Part shown: piece after piece, positions 1-9,251 of the stretch
Position numbering within the stretch: position 1 is the first letter of the stretch
Layout: every line of letters begins with the position of its first letter
DNA from: Orlajensenia sp037404875
GTDB lineage: Bacteria; Actinomycetota; Actinomycetes; Actinomycetales; Microbacteriaceae
Reading direction: 5' to 3'
Length of the DNA: 64,000 nucleotides
NCBI RefSeq assembly: GCF_037404875.1
Contig: NZ_JBBELO010000024.1
Location: forward strand, 9,191-73,190
Translations under genes and position numbers: made by a program
The notes under the pieces: model-generated
What the model was told of the DNA's origin: nothing
The model's input: only the letters and a program-made list of their open reading frames with translations
Databases searched by the model: none

Positions 1-811
1 CTTCGCTCTTCAGGTCTTCGAGGTAGGAATTGCCCTTGATGTTGCGCACCTGGCCGTCGGAGACCTGCTTCTTCAGTTCGTCGTTGGCCGCGCTGAACTC
101 GTCGTCGCCCCAGTCTGCGCCGATGTCGACGCCCTGGCTCTGCATGATCAGTCCCACCGTGTCGCGCATCTCGCTGAGCACGCCGACACGGCCCTTCAGG
201 GAGGAGTCCCAGAGGTCCTTCACCGACGCGATCCCGCCCGGCACCTTCTCGGTGTTCCAGCAGACGCCGGCGAATCCGCCCTGCCACGGCACGCTCATCG
301 TGCGGCCCTTGTCGAAGTCCACGTTCTGCAGGGTGGGGGTGAGGTTGGCCAGGTTCGGCATCTTCGAGTGGTCGAGCTTCTGCGTGTAGCCGAAGCGGAT
401 CCAGCGGGCGACCATCCAGTCGGTGAGGCAGACGGCGTCGGCGCCGATGTCCTGGCCGAGCGCGAGCTGGTCCTTCACCTTGCCGTAGTAGGTGTTGTTA
501 TCGTCGACGGCCACGTCGTAGTTGACCTTGATGCCGGTCTGCTTCGTGAACGCCTCGAGAGTCGGGTAGTTGCCCGCCTCGTCCTCGTCGATGTACGCCG
601 CCCAGTTCGCCCAGTTCAGCTTCTTGTCCGACGCCGATCTGTCGGCCGCGGGGGTCGGCTTGGCACTGCCTCCGGTCGAGCATGCGGCCAGCGCCAGTGC
701 CGTGATGCCCGCCCCGGCTCCGGAGAGCAGTGCGCGCCGTCCGAGCTGCGCCCGACGGGCCTGCGCGATGAGTGAGCGGATCATGGGGTCTTCGGGCATC
801 TGGGGCGTCAT
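1..811 (-). CDS. Polyamine-type ABC transporter substrate-binding lipoprotein, partial (C-terminus outside window)
   Basis: About 270 residues are visible and the frame runs open off the left edge. The N-terminus has a twin-arginine GRRALLSGAG segment followed by a lipobox (LALAAC), so the protein is probably a Tat-exported lipoprotein anchored outside the membrane. The mature part (LNWANWAAYIDEDE, then a Tyr-Gly-Lys segment and a DWMVARWIRFGY segment) matches the spermidine/putrescine-binding PotD family. ATG at 811 was chosen; the adjacent GTG at 814 is equally possible because a GAAGGAG ribosome site lies 9-12 bases upstream. The substrate is inferred from family only. Permease and ATPase genes would lie to the left of the window. 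It is divergent from ald and shares its upstream region. Confidence 0.88.
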   Translation of the reverse strand, partial: MTPQMPEDPMIRSLIAQARRAQLGRRALLSGAGAGITALALAACSTGGSAKPTPAADRSASDKKLNWANWAAYIDEDEAGNYPTLEAFTKQTGIKVNYDVAVDDNNTYYGKVKDQLALGQDIGADAVCLTDWMVARWIRFGYTQKLDHSKMPNLANLTPTLQNVDFDKGRTMSVPWQGGFAGVCWNTEKVPGGIASVKDLWDSSLKGRVGVLSEMRDTVGLIMQSQGVDIGADWGDDEFSAANDELKKQVSDGQVRNIKGNSYLEDLKSE

Positions 812-918
812 CACGCGGTGGAACTCCTTCGGCGGTGGCACGAATCCGGGCAACCCGGGGTGCGACGATATTCGCACACCGCGCCGCCATACGCACCGAT
901 TAGTGACAGATTCGTTGC

Positions 919-943
919 ATTCCGCGATGCTTGTGTGCGGAAT
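919..943. promoter_or_regulatory. Inverted repeat in the potD-like/ald divergent region
   Basis: ATTCCGC (919-925) and GCGGAAT (937-943) form 7-base arms with an 11-base spacer, in the 237-base gap between the substrate-binding protein and ald. The right arm continues as CGGAATCA, an 8-mer also found upstream of the Lrp/AsnC gene at 19769-19776. Lrp/AsnC regulators commonly control ald, so this is a candidate operator. The assignment is inference. Confidence 0.35.
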
Positions 944-1048
944 CAGCAGCATTCACGCCTGATGAGGAACGATCTCGAATGAGACGGCACGGCGTGAAGC
1001 TAGGCTGGCGGTGGCGACGCCGCCGTCGCTCGAGGCACGAGGAGCCAC

Positions 1049-2164
1049 ATGAGGATCGCAGTTCCGACCGAGATCAAGAACAACGAGTTCCGGGTCGCCA
1101 TCACACCGGCCGGCGTGCACGACCTCGTCGCGAACGGGCACGATGTCATCGTGCAGTCGGGCGCGGGGCGCGGGTCCTCCATTCCCGATGCCGCCTACGA
1201 GCGCGCGGGAGCGGAGATCGCCCCCGACGCCGAGTCGGTGTGGGGCCGGGCCGACGTTCTGCTGAAGGTGAAGGAGCCGATCGCCTCGGAGTACCGCTTC
1301 TTCCGCGATGACCTGGTGCTGTTCGCCTACCTGCACCTGGCCGCCGAGCCGGAACTGACCCGGGCGCTGCTCACCTCGGGCATCACGGCGATCGCCTACG
1401 AGACCGTGCAGCTGCCCAGTCGTGCCCTCCCCCTGCTCGCGCCGATGAGCGAGGTCGCCGGTCGGTTGGCTCCTCTCGTCGGCGCCAACGCCATGCTGAA
1501 GCCCAACGGCGGCCCGGGGCTGCTCGTTCCCGGCGTCCCCGGCACCTCATCGGCCAGGGTCACCATCCTCGGCGGCGGCGTGGCCGGAACGAACGCCCTG
1601 CAGATCGCCGTTGGCCTCGGCGCAGAGGTGACGGTGATCGACACGAACCTCTTCCGGCTGCGCGAACTGGACGCCCTCTTCGGCGGCCGCATCCGCACGA
1701 TCGCCTCGAACCGCTTCGAGGTCGACAAGGCAGTCGTCGAGAGCGACCTCGTCATCGGCTCGGTGCTCGTACCGGGAGCGAAGGCGCCCAAGCTCGTGAC
1801 CAACGAGATGGTGGCCAGGATGCGACCCGGCAGCGTTCTCGTCGACATCGCGGTCGACCAGGGCGGCTGCTTCGAGGACTCCCGGCCGACCACGCACGAT
1901 GACCCCACCTTCGTCGTGCACGAGTCGCTGTTCTACTGCGTGGCCAACATGCCGGGCGCCGTGCCCCACACCTCGACGTTCGCGCTCACGAACGCGACGC
2001 TGCCCTACGTGCGGGCGATCGCCGGTTCCGGCTGGCGCGACGCCCTGCGCGCCGACCCCGCGCTGGCCCTCGGGCTCAATGTTCACGGGGGTGCCGTCTA
2101 CAACGCCGGCGTCGCCGCCGCCAACGGCGTCGACGCCCTCGAGCCGGCCGCCGCCCTGGCCTAG
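1049..2164 (+). CDS. ald: Alanine dehydrogenase
   Basis: NAD-dependent oxidative deamination of L-alanine to pyruvate and ammonia, cytosolic (EC 1.4.1.1). The 371 residues are the normal family length. The N-terminus MRIAVPTEIKNNEFRVAITP carries the substrate-binding region. A Rossmann glycine motif (GGGVAGTNALQIA, about residues 174-186) binds NAD, and the C-terminal segment with NMPGAVPHTSTFAL is typical of the family. ATG at 1049 follows a GAGGAGCC ribosome site. Its TAG stop shares the palindrome CTAG with the stop of the convergent FtsK-like gene. Lrp/AsnC control is plausible from the inverted repeat upstream. Together with the neighbouring polyamine binding protein it suggests nitrogen/amine scavenging. 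Confidence 0.96.
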   Translation: MRIAVPTEIKNNEFRVAITPAGVHDLVANGHDVIVQSGAGRGSSIPDAAYERAGAEIAPDAESVWGRADVLLKVKEPIASEYRFFRDDLVLFAYLHLAAEPELTRALLTSGITAIAYETVQLPSRALPLLAPMSEVAGRLAPLVGANAMLKPNGGPGLLVPGVPGTSSARVTILGGGVAGTNALQIAVGLGAEVTVIDTNLFRLRELDALFGGRIRTIASNRFEVDKAVVESDLVIGSVLVPGAKAPKLVTNEMVARMRPGSVLVDIAVDQGGCFEDSRPTTHDDPTFVVHESLFYCVANMPGAVPHTSTFALTNATLPYVRAIAGSGWRDALRADPALALGLNVHGGAVYNAGVAAANGVDALEPAAALA

Positions 2165-4953
2165 CCGTACGTCCCGCCCGGAAGCCGGGTGCGCACGGTG
2201 ACGCCCTCGACGTCGCGCAGCCACGCGAGGCCGCTGTCGCCGGTGAGCAGCGGAGGCAGTTCCCGCGTCCGCGCCAGGAGACGGTAATCCGCCAGGGAGC
2301 AGCCGTGGAAGAGCACGGCGCACTCGCGGCGCAGTGCCGTGAACGCCGAGAACTCGGCCTGCCACGCATCCGGATCGCCGACGATGGCCGTTCCTGCACC
2401 GGATGCGGCGACGTCCAGTCCGCGGCCTCCGCTCAGTAGCATGACGGCGCGGCCTGCTGCCCGCAGGGCGGCGGCGGTCACCGCCGGCCGGGAGGAGACG
2501 ACGACGAGGGTACGATCGGCGGGCGGAAGCGGCGAGCTCGTCGATGGGGAGCTCGGCGTCGGGAGACCGGAGGGCGCGCGCAGCGCCTGGAACGCGAGCC
2601 CCTTCCAGGTGCCGGAGCCCACGGCTGAGCGCGGATCCCAGAGCACCCCCGGGGCGCCGAGAGCCACGTGGTCGGTGCGCTCGGTCAGCCGCAGTACCAG
2701 TCGCTGGTCGAACAGCCCGACGAGGCCGCCCAGCTGGGCGGGTCGACGGGTGGCGACCGCGACCGGGCGCCCCGACCGGATCTGCGCCGCGAGCGCGGGA
2801 AGCGCCGCCTGTCGATATTCCAGGTCCATCCGCTCCAGCAGCACGTCGAAGTCGTCGATCAGGAGCGGTGCTGCGGCGGCGCCGCCGGGCGGTCCCGCGA
2901 GCGCATCCCACAGCGCAGCCTCATCACGCACGAGCGGATGTCCTCCACCGCCGGCGATCAGCTCCAGCACGTTCGAGCACCCCGCCTTGGCACTGCCGAC
3001 CACGAGGAGCGCACCGGCATGCATCGACCAGGAGGCCGTTCGACGGCGCTGGGACGCCGGATCGTCGCAGAGGCCGAGCAGCACGGCTCCGGATGGCACC
3101 GGATCCCACCGGACGGTCTCCTCGACGATGGGCGCGTCGCTGCGGATCTCCGCGGGAAGCGGCGCCAGCCACGCCCGTCGTGGCCTCGGTCCTGCGTGGC
3201 TGCGGGAGGCGACGGAGGCGAGACTCACCGGGGCGACGACGGCGAGCTGGCACTCGATCGGCCCTGCGGGGCTCCCCAAAAATGCCCGACCCGGCATCGA
3301 GCGCTCGATCCCGGCCGCCTGCGGGGTTCCGATCATGGCGGTGCTGTCGGTGGGCACCGTCACTCGCAGGCAGATCCGCAACCCGCAGTTGGCGAGCAGC
3401 GACTCCCGGGCGACGCCGGCCGGCCGCTGCCCGCAGAGGATCAGGTGTACGCCGAGGGAGCGCCCGCGGGCCGCGATGTCGGCGAGCAGCTCGTGGGCGG
3501 CCGGCGCCGCCGACAGGAGCGCCGCGAGCTCGTCGACGACCACCACCAGGCGCGGCAGTGTTCCCCCGCGCAGCCGCGCGATGTCGGGAACGCCGTTGTT
3601 GGCGAGGATGCGTTCGCGTTCCCGGAGCTCCGCGGCGAGGCTGAGGAGCATCCGCTCGGCCAGCGCACCGTCGAGATCGGTGACGACGCCGATGCAGTGC
3701 GGGAGGGCCTGCACCGCGCTCGCCGTGGCACCGCCCTTGAAGTCCACGAGCAGGAAGGCGAACTCATCCGGGGAACGGCCGACGGCCATGCCGACGATCC
3801 AGGTGATGAGCAGTTCGCTCTTGCCGCTGCCGGTGGTGCCGCCGACGAGCGCGTGCGGACCCTCACACACGAGGTCGATCACGAGCGGCCCGTCAGGGCT
3901 CACGCCGAGCGTCGCTGCGAGTCCCTCTCGGGGCGCCGCTGGAAGGCTCTCCCACGCCGCCTCGGCGGGCAGATCCGGCTGGGCGAGCCGGGCGGCGGAT
4001 GCTCGAAGCGATCTCGCGTGCGCATCGGCCTGCTGTTCGCTGACGAGTTCGGGTACGAAGCTCCGTCCGGCTCCGTCCCCGGTGAGCACCTCCGCCTCGG
4101 CCGGACCGCGCACCGCGACGACCGTACGGCAGCCCTCGGGCAGCGCGGCGAGGGAGGACCCGAGCGCGATGGTGAGGGCGTCGGCGGGCGCGGCACCCCG
4201 TTCCGAACGCAGCAGCACGGTGACGGCTCCGGATGCCGGCGCGGCGCCGACCCGGTGCGGCAGCGACCGGAGCCAGGGCTCCTCCAGATCGCAGCGCACC
4301 CCGAGCCGCGCCGGTGAGAGCTCCGTGCAGAGCTGCAGTACGATTCCGCGCGCCAGTGCGCGGCCGAGCCGCTGCACCCCGATGATCCCGATGCCGCCGG
4401 CGACCGAGACGACGAGGGGCATGCCGGCCGCGACAGCCGCACGATCGAGGACAGCCACCCGGGGATCGCCGGCATCGCGGGGATCACCGGGCTCGTGAGG
4501 CTCGCCGTCGTGCTCGACGCGGATGCCGCTGGGCAGCTCTGCCGTGCCGAGGACCACGGACGTGGGCTCGCTCGCCTTCCACCGCCGCACGTCGCTCTCA
4601 CCCCTCAGCAGGCTCGTCGCCGCGCTCGGGTGCGCCTCCCACGCGGCGCGTCGCTCGCGTTCGTGCGCGTCGTCGATACGCCGGCAGAGCTCATCGAGCG
4701 CCTCGCTCTCGGCCCGGCCGGCCCGCCGGGCGGCGAGGCGGCGGGTGCGTGCGGCATCCAGCAGCGCGGCGACCGCGGCGACCGGTCCGAAGACGGCGAA
4801 CAGCAGCGCGAACGGCGAACGGGTGATGGCGAACAGCGCACCGGCCACCAGCATGGGCGCGATGCTCGCGAGCAGCGGGAAGGCGGGTCGTGGCGGCGGC
4901 GTCTCGCGCGGCGGCAGCCGGAGCACCCGCTCTGATGGCAGGCCCGTGCTCAC
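2161..4953 (-). CDS. EccC/EssC-like FtsK/SpoIIIE membrane ATPase
   Basis: 930 residues. Two hydrophobic segments (about 24-42 and 46-64) are followed by a basic linker, then a domain whose VAGGIGIIGVQRLGRALARG and LEEPWLRSLPH segments resemble the region before the first ATPase of type VII EccC proteins. The first ATPase is intact: GGTTGSGKS (371-379), DFKGG (404-408), VVVVDE (470-475). A second, C-terminal P-loop domain is degenerate (GSAKAGCSN in place of a Walker A; LLIDDFD as Walker B). GTG 4953 was chosen because it gives the family-like N-terminus; its spacing to GGAG is short (2 bases), so the start is uncertain. No WXG100 or other ESX gene is nearby. As last gene of the FHA-kinase cluster it may move or assemble a surface component; that role is inferred. 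Confidence 0.8.
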   Translation of the reverse strand: MSTGLPSERVLRLPPRETPPPRPAFPLLASIAPMLVAGALFAITRSPFALLFAVFGPVAAVAALLDAARTRRLAARRAGRAESEALDELCRRIDDAHERERRAAWEAHPSAATSLLRGESDVRRWKASEPTSVVLGTAELPSGIRVEHDGEPHEPGDPRDAGDPRVAVLDRAAVAAGMPLVVSVAGGIGIIGVQRLGRALARGIVLQLCTELSPARLGVRCDLEEPWLRSLPHRVGAAPASGAVTVLLRSERGAAPADALTIALGSSLAALPEGCRTVVAVRGPAEAEVLTGDGAGRSFVPELVSEQQADAHARSLRASAARLAQPDLPAEAAWESLPAAPREGLAATLGVSPDGPLVIDLVCEGPHALVGGTTGSGKSELLITWIVGMAVGRSPDEFAFLLVDFKGGATASAVQALPHCIGVVTDLDGALAERMLLSLAAELRERERILANNGVPDIARLRGGTLPRLVVVVDELAALLSAAPAAHELLADIAARGRSLGVHLILCGQRPAGVARESLLANCGLRICLRVTVPTDSTAMIGTPQAAGIERSMPGRAFLGSPAGPIECQLAVVAPVSLASVASRSHAGPRPRRAWLAPLPAEIRSDAPIVEETVRWDPVPSGAVLLGLCDDPASQRRRTASWSMHAGALLVVGSAKAGCSNVLELIAGGGGHPLVRDEAALWDALAGPPGGAAAAPLLIDDFDVLLERMDLEYRQAALPALAAQIRSGRPVAVATRRPAQLGGLVGLFDQRLVLRLTERTDHVALGAPGVLWDPRSAVGSGTWKGLAFQALRAPSGLPTPSSPSTSSPLPPADRTLVVVSSRPAVTAAALRAAGRAVMLLSGGRGLDVAASGAGTAIVGDPDAWQAEFSAFTALRRECAVLFHGCSLADYRLLARTRELPPLLTGDSGLAWLRDVEGVTVRTRLPGGTYG

Positions 4954-5041
4954 GACTCCAGCCGAGCACGGCCGACCCTCCCCTGTCGTCGGAGGTTCTC
5001 GGGCCGTGAGGATCGACGCGCATCGGCGCCGGTGTGCAGGA

Positions 5042-5641
5042 TCAGCGCACCGTGAAGAACAACTCCGCGATGTCGACCCTGCTCCCACGGGGAACGAGGT
5101 AGCGCCGGCCCGCCTCGCACCGCAGCACCGTCCCATCGGGCCGGCGGATGAGCGTGCCGTTGCCTGAGTAGCGATCGCTCACCCACAGCTCCCCGTCGTG
5201 GGTGCCGAACTCGAGATGGGTCTTGGAGACGGACCGTTCGGCATCCTCGACCGGCACCAGCTGGTCGAACGCCTCACCCGGCTGCGGGAGGGGTCGACGG
5301 CCGATGAGCCCGGTTCCGCTCACGATGGCGACGGCACCCGTGCTGAAGGCCAGCGTGAAGGACGGGGCCGTGCGCCGTGGCGGCGCCAGCTCCTGCGTCC
5401 ACACCGCCTCGGCGGCGGGCTCGGCGGGCGGCGCCTCCACGTGCGGCGCCTCCACGTGCGGCGACTCGGCGTGCGGATCGCCGCCGGACAGGTGCGGCGG
5501 CAACGGTTCGATGCGGCTGGTGTCCTGCGGGCGCGGATCCGGCCGTGAGCGGGTGAGCGGCGTCGCGGTCGTCGAGCTGCCGCATTCGCCGCAGAACATC
5601 GCACCCTCTGGCAGGGCGGCCCCGCAGATCCGGCAGTTCAC
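5042..5641 (-). CDS. Zinc-ribbon FHA domain protein
   Basis: 199 residues. The N-terminus is a four-cysteine zinc ribbon (C3, C6, C17, C20). A Pro/Ala/Glu-rich linker with a PHVEA duplication (61-70) follows, then an FHA domain (about 95-199) with the core GLIGRR, SVSKTHLEF and SGNGTLI. FHA domains bind phosphothreonine, so this is a probable reader of the kinase encoded upstream. GTG 5641 was chosen because it forms a GTGA overlap with the stop of the transglutaminase-like gene and has GGAGGGCTC just upstream. It is probably cytosolic, since no membrane segment is seen. The following FtsK-like gene starts 88 bases downstream. Confidence 0.85.
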   Translation of the reverse strand: MNCRICGAALPEGAMFCGECGSSTTATPLTRSRPDPRPQDTSRIEPLPPHLSGGDPHAESPHVEAPHVEAPPAEPAAEAVWTQELAPPRRTAPSFTLAFSTGAVAIVSGTGLIGRRPLPQPGEAFDQLVPVEDAERSVSKTHLEFGTHDGELWVSDRYSGNGTLIRRPDGTVLRCEAGRRYLVPRGSRVDIAELFFTVR

Positions 5642-7935
5642 GAGCCCTCCTTCCCGGTTCCAATGTAACGGCGGAAGGAGCGCAGGGAGACGGCCGCACG
5701 TATCCGCTGCCATCGGGTCAGCCGCTCGTCCAGGTCGGCACGCAGAACGTCCACGTCCCGCCAGACGGCCTCGACGTCATCCGTCGTGGGCGGCTCCGGT
5801 GCGAACACGGCCCGGTCGACGCTGGCCGCGAGCACGAGCGGGCGGATGCCGCCGACGACGGCGGCCGCTTCGGAGCGCGTGGCCGACGCGCTCAGGCCGA
5901 AACCACGGTCCAGGGCGGAGTCGGTGAACTCCCGCCACCCTCCCTCGATCCGGGCCGTCGGGGTCGGGCCAGAGCGGCGCAGGCGGCGCCGGCGCAGCTT
6001 GGCGGCGACGATGGCGACGAACGGGCTGAGCAGGATCGCCCCCACGAGCACGACCCATCCGAGAACCTGCGCGACCACGAGGAGCACAGCCAGGAACGGG
6101 TCGAGAGCGGCGTCCTCCTCCCCCGGATTGCGCTGGGGGTCGGCGTTGGCCGGACTCTGCGGAGGTTCCGCAGGCGGCGGCGGAACCACGACCTGGGGCC
6201 GGGAGACGACATTCGGCTGGTCGGGTTCCGGGGCGGGGATCGGGCGAGGCTCGGGGTTCGGGTCGATGCCGACCCACGAGCCCTGCTCGTCCTGCACCTC
6301 GATCCAGGCCGAGACGTCGCTGCCCTTGATCGCCACGGACCCCGAATCGGCGGCCACCGTCGGCGCGAAGCCCATGACCACGCGTGCGGGGAAGCCGATC
6401 ATCCTGGCCATGAGGGCGGCCAGCACCGAATACTGCTCGCCGTCGCCCACCATCGGCCGCTCCTGAACGAGCTGGGCGATGCGGTCGGCGGCATGACCGG
6501 AGCGACTGACGGGCTCATCGTCGCGCAGGCCGTGGCTGACGTAGCCCTCGCGCTTGATGCCGGCGACCATCGCCGCCAGCTGGTTGCCGGGCGTCTCATC
6601 GGGATCCACCCAGGATGCGAGCTTCTCGGCGACGCCGTCGGGCTCGGCAGGCAGTGGCGGCAGCACGGCCGTACCGGGGCGAAGGGCGGCCAGTTGGTCG
6701 GCCGCTGCGGGTACGACAGCCGAACTCTGGTAGCTGTCGCCTCGCGAGAGTCCGCCGATCACCGCGCCGGTGCCGGCGTTGTCGTTGTAGAAGAAGGCGT
6801 CCGCGCGTTCGGGGTCGTCGAAATGGATCGACTCCAGCCGCCCGGCGCCGGGTACCCAGACGCCCTCGTACGATCCGATGCTCACTCCGATGCTCACCGG
6901 CCGGCCGCGGACGGCGCTCTGGTCGAGCCGGTACGGGAGCCTCGTGAACGAGCCGGATGCGCTGGCCGTCTGCGCACTTCCGACCGAGTAGACGACCCCG
7001 TCGTAGGTGTCGAGCGCGGCCAGGCGCACCCGGCCGCCGGCCGGCAGGCCCGACACGGTCATCATGGTCGCATCAGCCCGGTCGGCCTGCAGGTAGCTGC
7101 GGAACGCCGAGAGCGGGCTCGGGTAGTCGCGGGGGTCGAAGGGTGCGACGGTGTGTCGGCGCAGCACCTCCCGAGCGTCGTTCACCGGGTACGCCGCCGA
7201 CCCGGCTGCACCACCGGCGACGGCGATCGCGACGACGACGAGCGCGCCGGCGAGCGTGCGCGTGGCCTGGATGCTGCGCCGGGCCGTGCTCTCGCGCACG
7301 GCGGTGCCGCGACGCGCCATGAGCGCGATCGCCCGTGCCCGGCGACGGCGGTGGATCCACATAGACCACAGCACGAGCACCACGCCGAGCCCGAGGGCTC
7401 CGAGCACGGGGGCCTGGGCGCTCGTGGGACCGAAGGCGATGGCCGCGACGTAGAGGACGAGCGGGCAGAGCGCGGCCAGCTCGGGCCTGCGGGCGCGCAG
7501 CGCGACACTCATGCCCACGGATGCCGTCACGAGCACGAGGATCACCACGGGCACCAGCAGCGCCTGGTAGGAGCCGACCGGTGTCACGATGGTCAGCAAC
7601 TGCTTCCAGCTCTCTGCCGTCGCCACGAGCAGAGACGTGATCCCCTGCGGCGTGGGCAGGATGCCGAATGTCGCGAGCGACGGGATGCCGAGGGGAACCC
7701 CGATGAGCAGGTAGCAGCCGATGACCGCGAACAGCACGATCAGCGCCGACCAGCGGTAGCGGGCGCCGAGGACCGCGATCGCCATTCCGGCCAGGGCGCT
7801 GCCGAGAACGGCCCAGACGAAGGCGGGCGACTCGTACACCGGCCAGAGCGTCAGCACGGCCAGCCCGATGGCAGCGGTGAGCGCCACGGCGTTGCCGAGA
7901 ACGGTCGTGCCGGAGAGCCGGACCCGGGTCACCAT
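5638..7935 (-). CDS. TgpA-type membrane transglutaminase homologue, predicted catalytically inactive
   Basis: 765 residues. The N-terminal third has six or more membrane helices (DUF3488/TgpA type). An extracytoplasmic transglutaminase-core domain lies at about 480-565, then a Pro-rich stretch, one more membrane helix (about 620-645) and a cytosolic tail (DUF4129-like). In active relatives the core reads G-x-C-E-Q-F and D-A-H-A-W. Here the segments read GDGEQY (Gly499 where Cys is expected) and DVSAWIEV (Ser542 where His is expected). Only the third residue (Asp558 in GIDPNPE) is kept. ATG 7935 overlaps the DUF58 stop (TGATG). In known clusters this family goes with MoxR and DUF58, as here. 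A structural rather than enzymatic role is likely. Confidence 0.85.
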   Translation of the reverse strand: MVTRVRLSGTTVLGNAVALTAAIGLAVLTLWPVYESPAFVWAVLGSALAGMAIAVLGARYRWSALIVLFAVIGCYLLIGVPLGIPSLATFGILPTPQGITSLLVATAESWKQLLTIVTPVGSYQALLVPVVILVLVTASVGMSVALRARRPELAALCPLVLYVAAIAFGPTSAQAPVLGALGLGVVLVLWSMWIHRRRRARAIALMARRGTAVRESTARRSIQATRTLAGALVVVAIAVAGGAAGSAAYPVNDAREVLRRHTVAPFDPRDYPSPLSAFRSYLQADRADATMMTVSGLPAGGRVRLAALDTYDGVVYSVGSAQTASASGSFTRLPYRLDQSAVRGRPVSIGVSIGSYEGVWVPGAGRLESIHFDDPERADAFFYNDNAGTGAVIGGLSRGDSYQSSAVVPAAADQLAALRPGTAVLPPLPAEPDGVAEKLASWVDPDETPGNQLAAMVAGIKREGYVSHGLRDDEPVSRSGHAADRIAQLVQERPMVGDGEQYSVLAALMARMIGFPARVVMGFAPTVAADSGSVAIKGSDVSAWIEVQDEQGSWVGIDPNPEPRPIPAPEPDQPNVVSRPQVVVPPPPAEPPQSPANADPQRNPGEEDAALDPFLAVLLVVAQVLGWVVLVGAILLSPFVAIVAAKLRRRRLRRSGPTPTARIEGGWREFTDSALDRGFGLSASATRSEAAAVVGGIRPLVLAASVDRAVFAPEPPTTDDVEAVWRDVDVLRADLDERLTRWQRIRAAVSLRSFRRYIGTGKEGS

Positions 7936-9251
7936 CAGAGTGCCGCCGTCCGGGCGAGCGACTTCTGCAAGTCGTCGAGGAAGCCGATGCTGACCACGGT
8001 CAGCTCCGCGATGCGCTTGAGCGCGGGCACCACGCCGGGCTCGCACAGCACGGCGATCACCTCGACACCGGGCGGAAGGGCTGCCGCAGCCTGTCGCAGC
8101 GCCGCGATCGGCGTCATGGACCCGCACAGCAGGAAGGCCACGGAAGCGCCCGAGGTGCGCCGGCCGATCGAACGGGCCACATCGACCAGTCGCGCCGCTG
8201 CTGCGTCGCGGGACACGACGGTCAGGTCGTCGAGCAGCCGCGTGCGGCTGTCGGTGCGCAGCTCGCGCAGCCGGGGCATCCGAGTACGCGTGCGCTCACC
8301 GACCACCACCGAGACCGTGCGTCCGTCCCGGATGGCGTAGACGCCGAGGGAGCCGGCCGCGCTGACGGCAAGTTCGAACTCCTCCTCGCTCGCGTAGTCG
8401 GCGGCCTGCGTGCTCAGGGCGACGAGGATATGGCTGCGCCGGGTCTGCTCGAACTGGCGCACCATGTAGGTGCCCGTCTTGGCGGAGCTGCGCCAGTGGA
8501 TGAAACGCCGGTCGTCTCCGGGCATGTACTCGCGCAGGGCATGGAAGGAGACGTCGCTGTCGGTGATGTCGCGGGTCGGCGCGCCCTCCAGGTCGCGCAG
8601 GATTCCCGTTGACAGGCTCGGGATCGCGGCGGTACGCGGGTGCACGAACAGCTCGACGCGATCGCTCCAGGTCAGTTCCCGCCGCAGCAGGCCGACCGGG
8701 TCGCCGCGGATGGTGCGCACCGGTCCCACCGAGATCACTCCCCGCCGTTCGGTCGGCACGAGGAAGACCTCGCTCTCGGACTGGCCGCTCGCCACCCCGG
8801 CGACATGGAATTCCGCCAGGCCCTCTCCGACCGGAACCTCGACCCAGAGCGATCCGAGCCTGCGCCGGCGGGGGTTCTCGAGGATGACCTCACCGGGCGC
8901 GCGCTCACCCGCGACGACCCGGTCGAGGGGCAGCGACAGCCGGATGCGATAGGTGTCACGTCCGACGAGGTAGAGGGCGCTGATGCACAGCAGCACGAGC
9001 GCGCCCCATCCGATGGCGACGAACTCACTCCAGCCGAGCCAGTAGCCGACGGCGAAGCCGACGACGACGCTCGCCACGATGCACCAGCCGAAGGCGGTGA
9101 CGGTGCCCCCGACGAATCGGCCGGCCGCTCTGAGGGACCGGCCCACGGCGCCCGACGCGCGCACGAGCTGTTCGATCGCCACGGCGAGTGCGCCCTCCCG
9201 CGGCACGTCGAGGCGATCGAGCGCAGTCGCCTCTGCGGAGGTCTGCGTCAC
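7935..9251 (-). CDS. DUF58 domain membrane protein
   Basis: 438 residues. Two adjacent membrane helices lie near residues 55-95, then a beta-rich region, then the DUF58 signature REYMPGDDRRFIHWRSSAK, and a C-terminal von Willebrand A-like fold. DUF58 proteins are almost always encoded beside MoxR AAA ATPases and are thought to act with them in assembling or activating envelope proteins; the molecular activity is not established. The start overlaps the MoxR stop by 4 bases (GTGA, GTG start). Translation appears coupled along the operon. Confidence 0.9.
   Translation of the reverse strand: MTQTSAEATALDRLDVPREGALAVAIEQLVRASGAVGRSLRAAGRFVGGTVTAFGWCIVASVVVGFAVGYWLGWSEFVAIGWGALVLLCISALYLVGRDTYRIRLSLPLDRVVAGERAPGEVILENPRRRRLGSLWVEVPVGEGLAEFHVAGVASGQSESEVFLVPTERRGVISVGPVRTIRGDPVGLLRRELTWSDRVELFVHPRTAAIPSLSTGILRDLEGAPTRDITDSDVSFHALREYMPGDDRRFIHWRSSAKTGTYMVRQFEQTRRSHILVALSTQAADYASEEEFELAVSAAGSLGVYAIRDGRTVSVVVGERTRTRMPRLRELRTDSRTRLLDDLTVVSRDAAAARLVDVARSIGRRTSGASVAFLLCGSMTPIAALRQAAAALPPGVEVIAVLCEPGVVPALKRIAELTVVSIGFLDDLQKSLARTAAL

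Noticed and set aside
1547..2911. A 454-codon minus-strand frame crossing ald
   Set aside because: It spans two recognised genes and lacks any conserved motif.
2339..4498. A 719-codon plus-strand frame opposite the FtsK-like gene
   Set aside because: Ser/Arg/Ala-rich shadow frame with no recognisable motif; Walker motifs are on the other strand.
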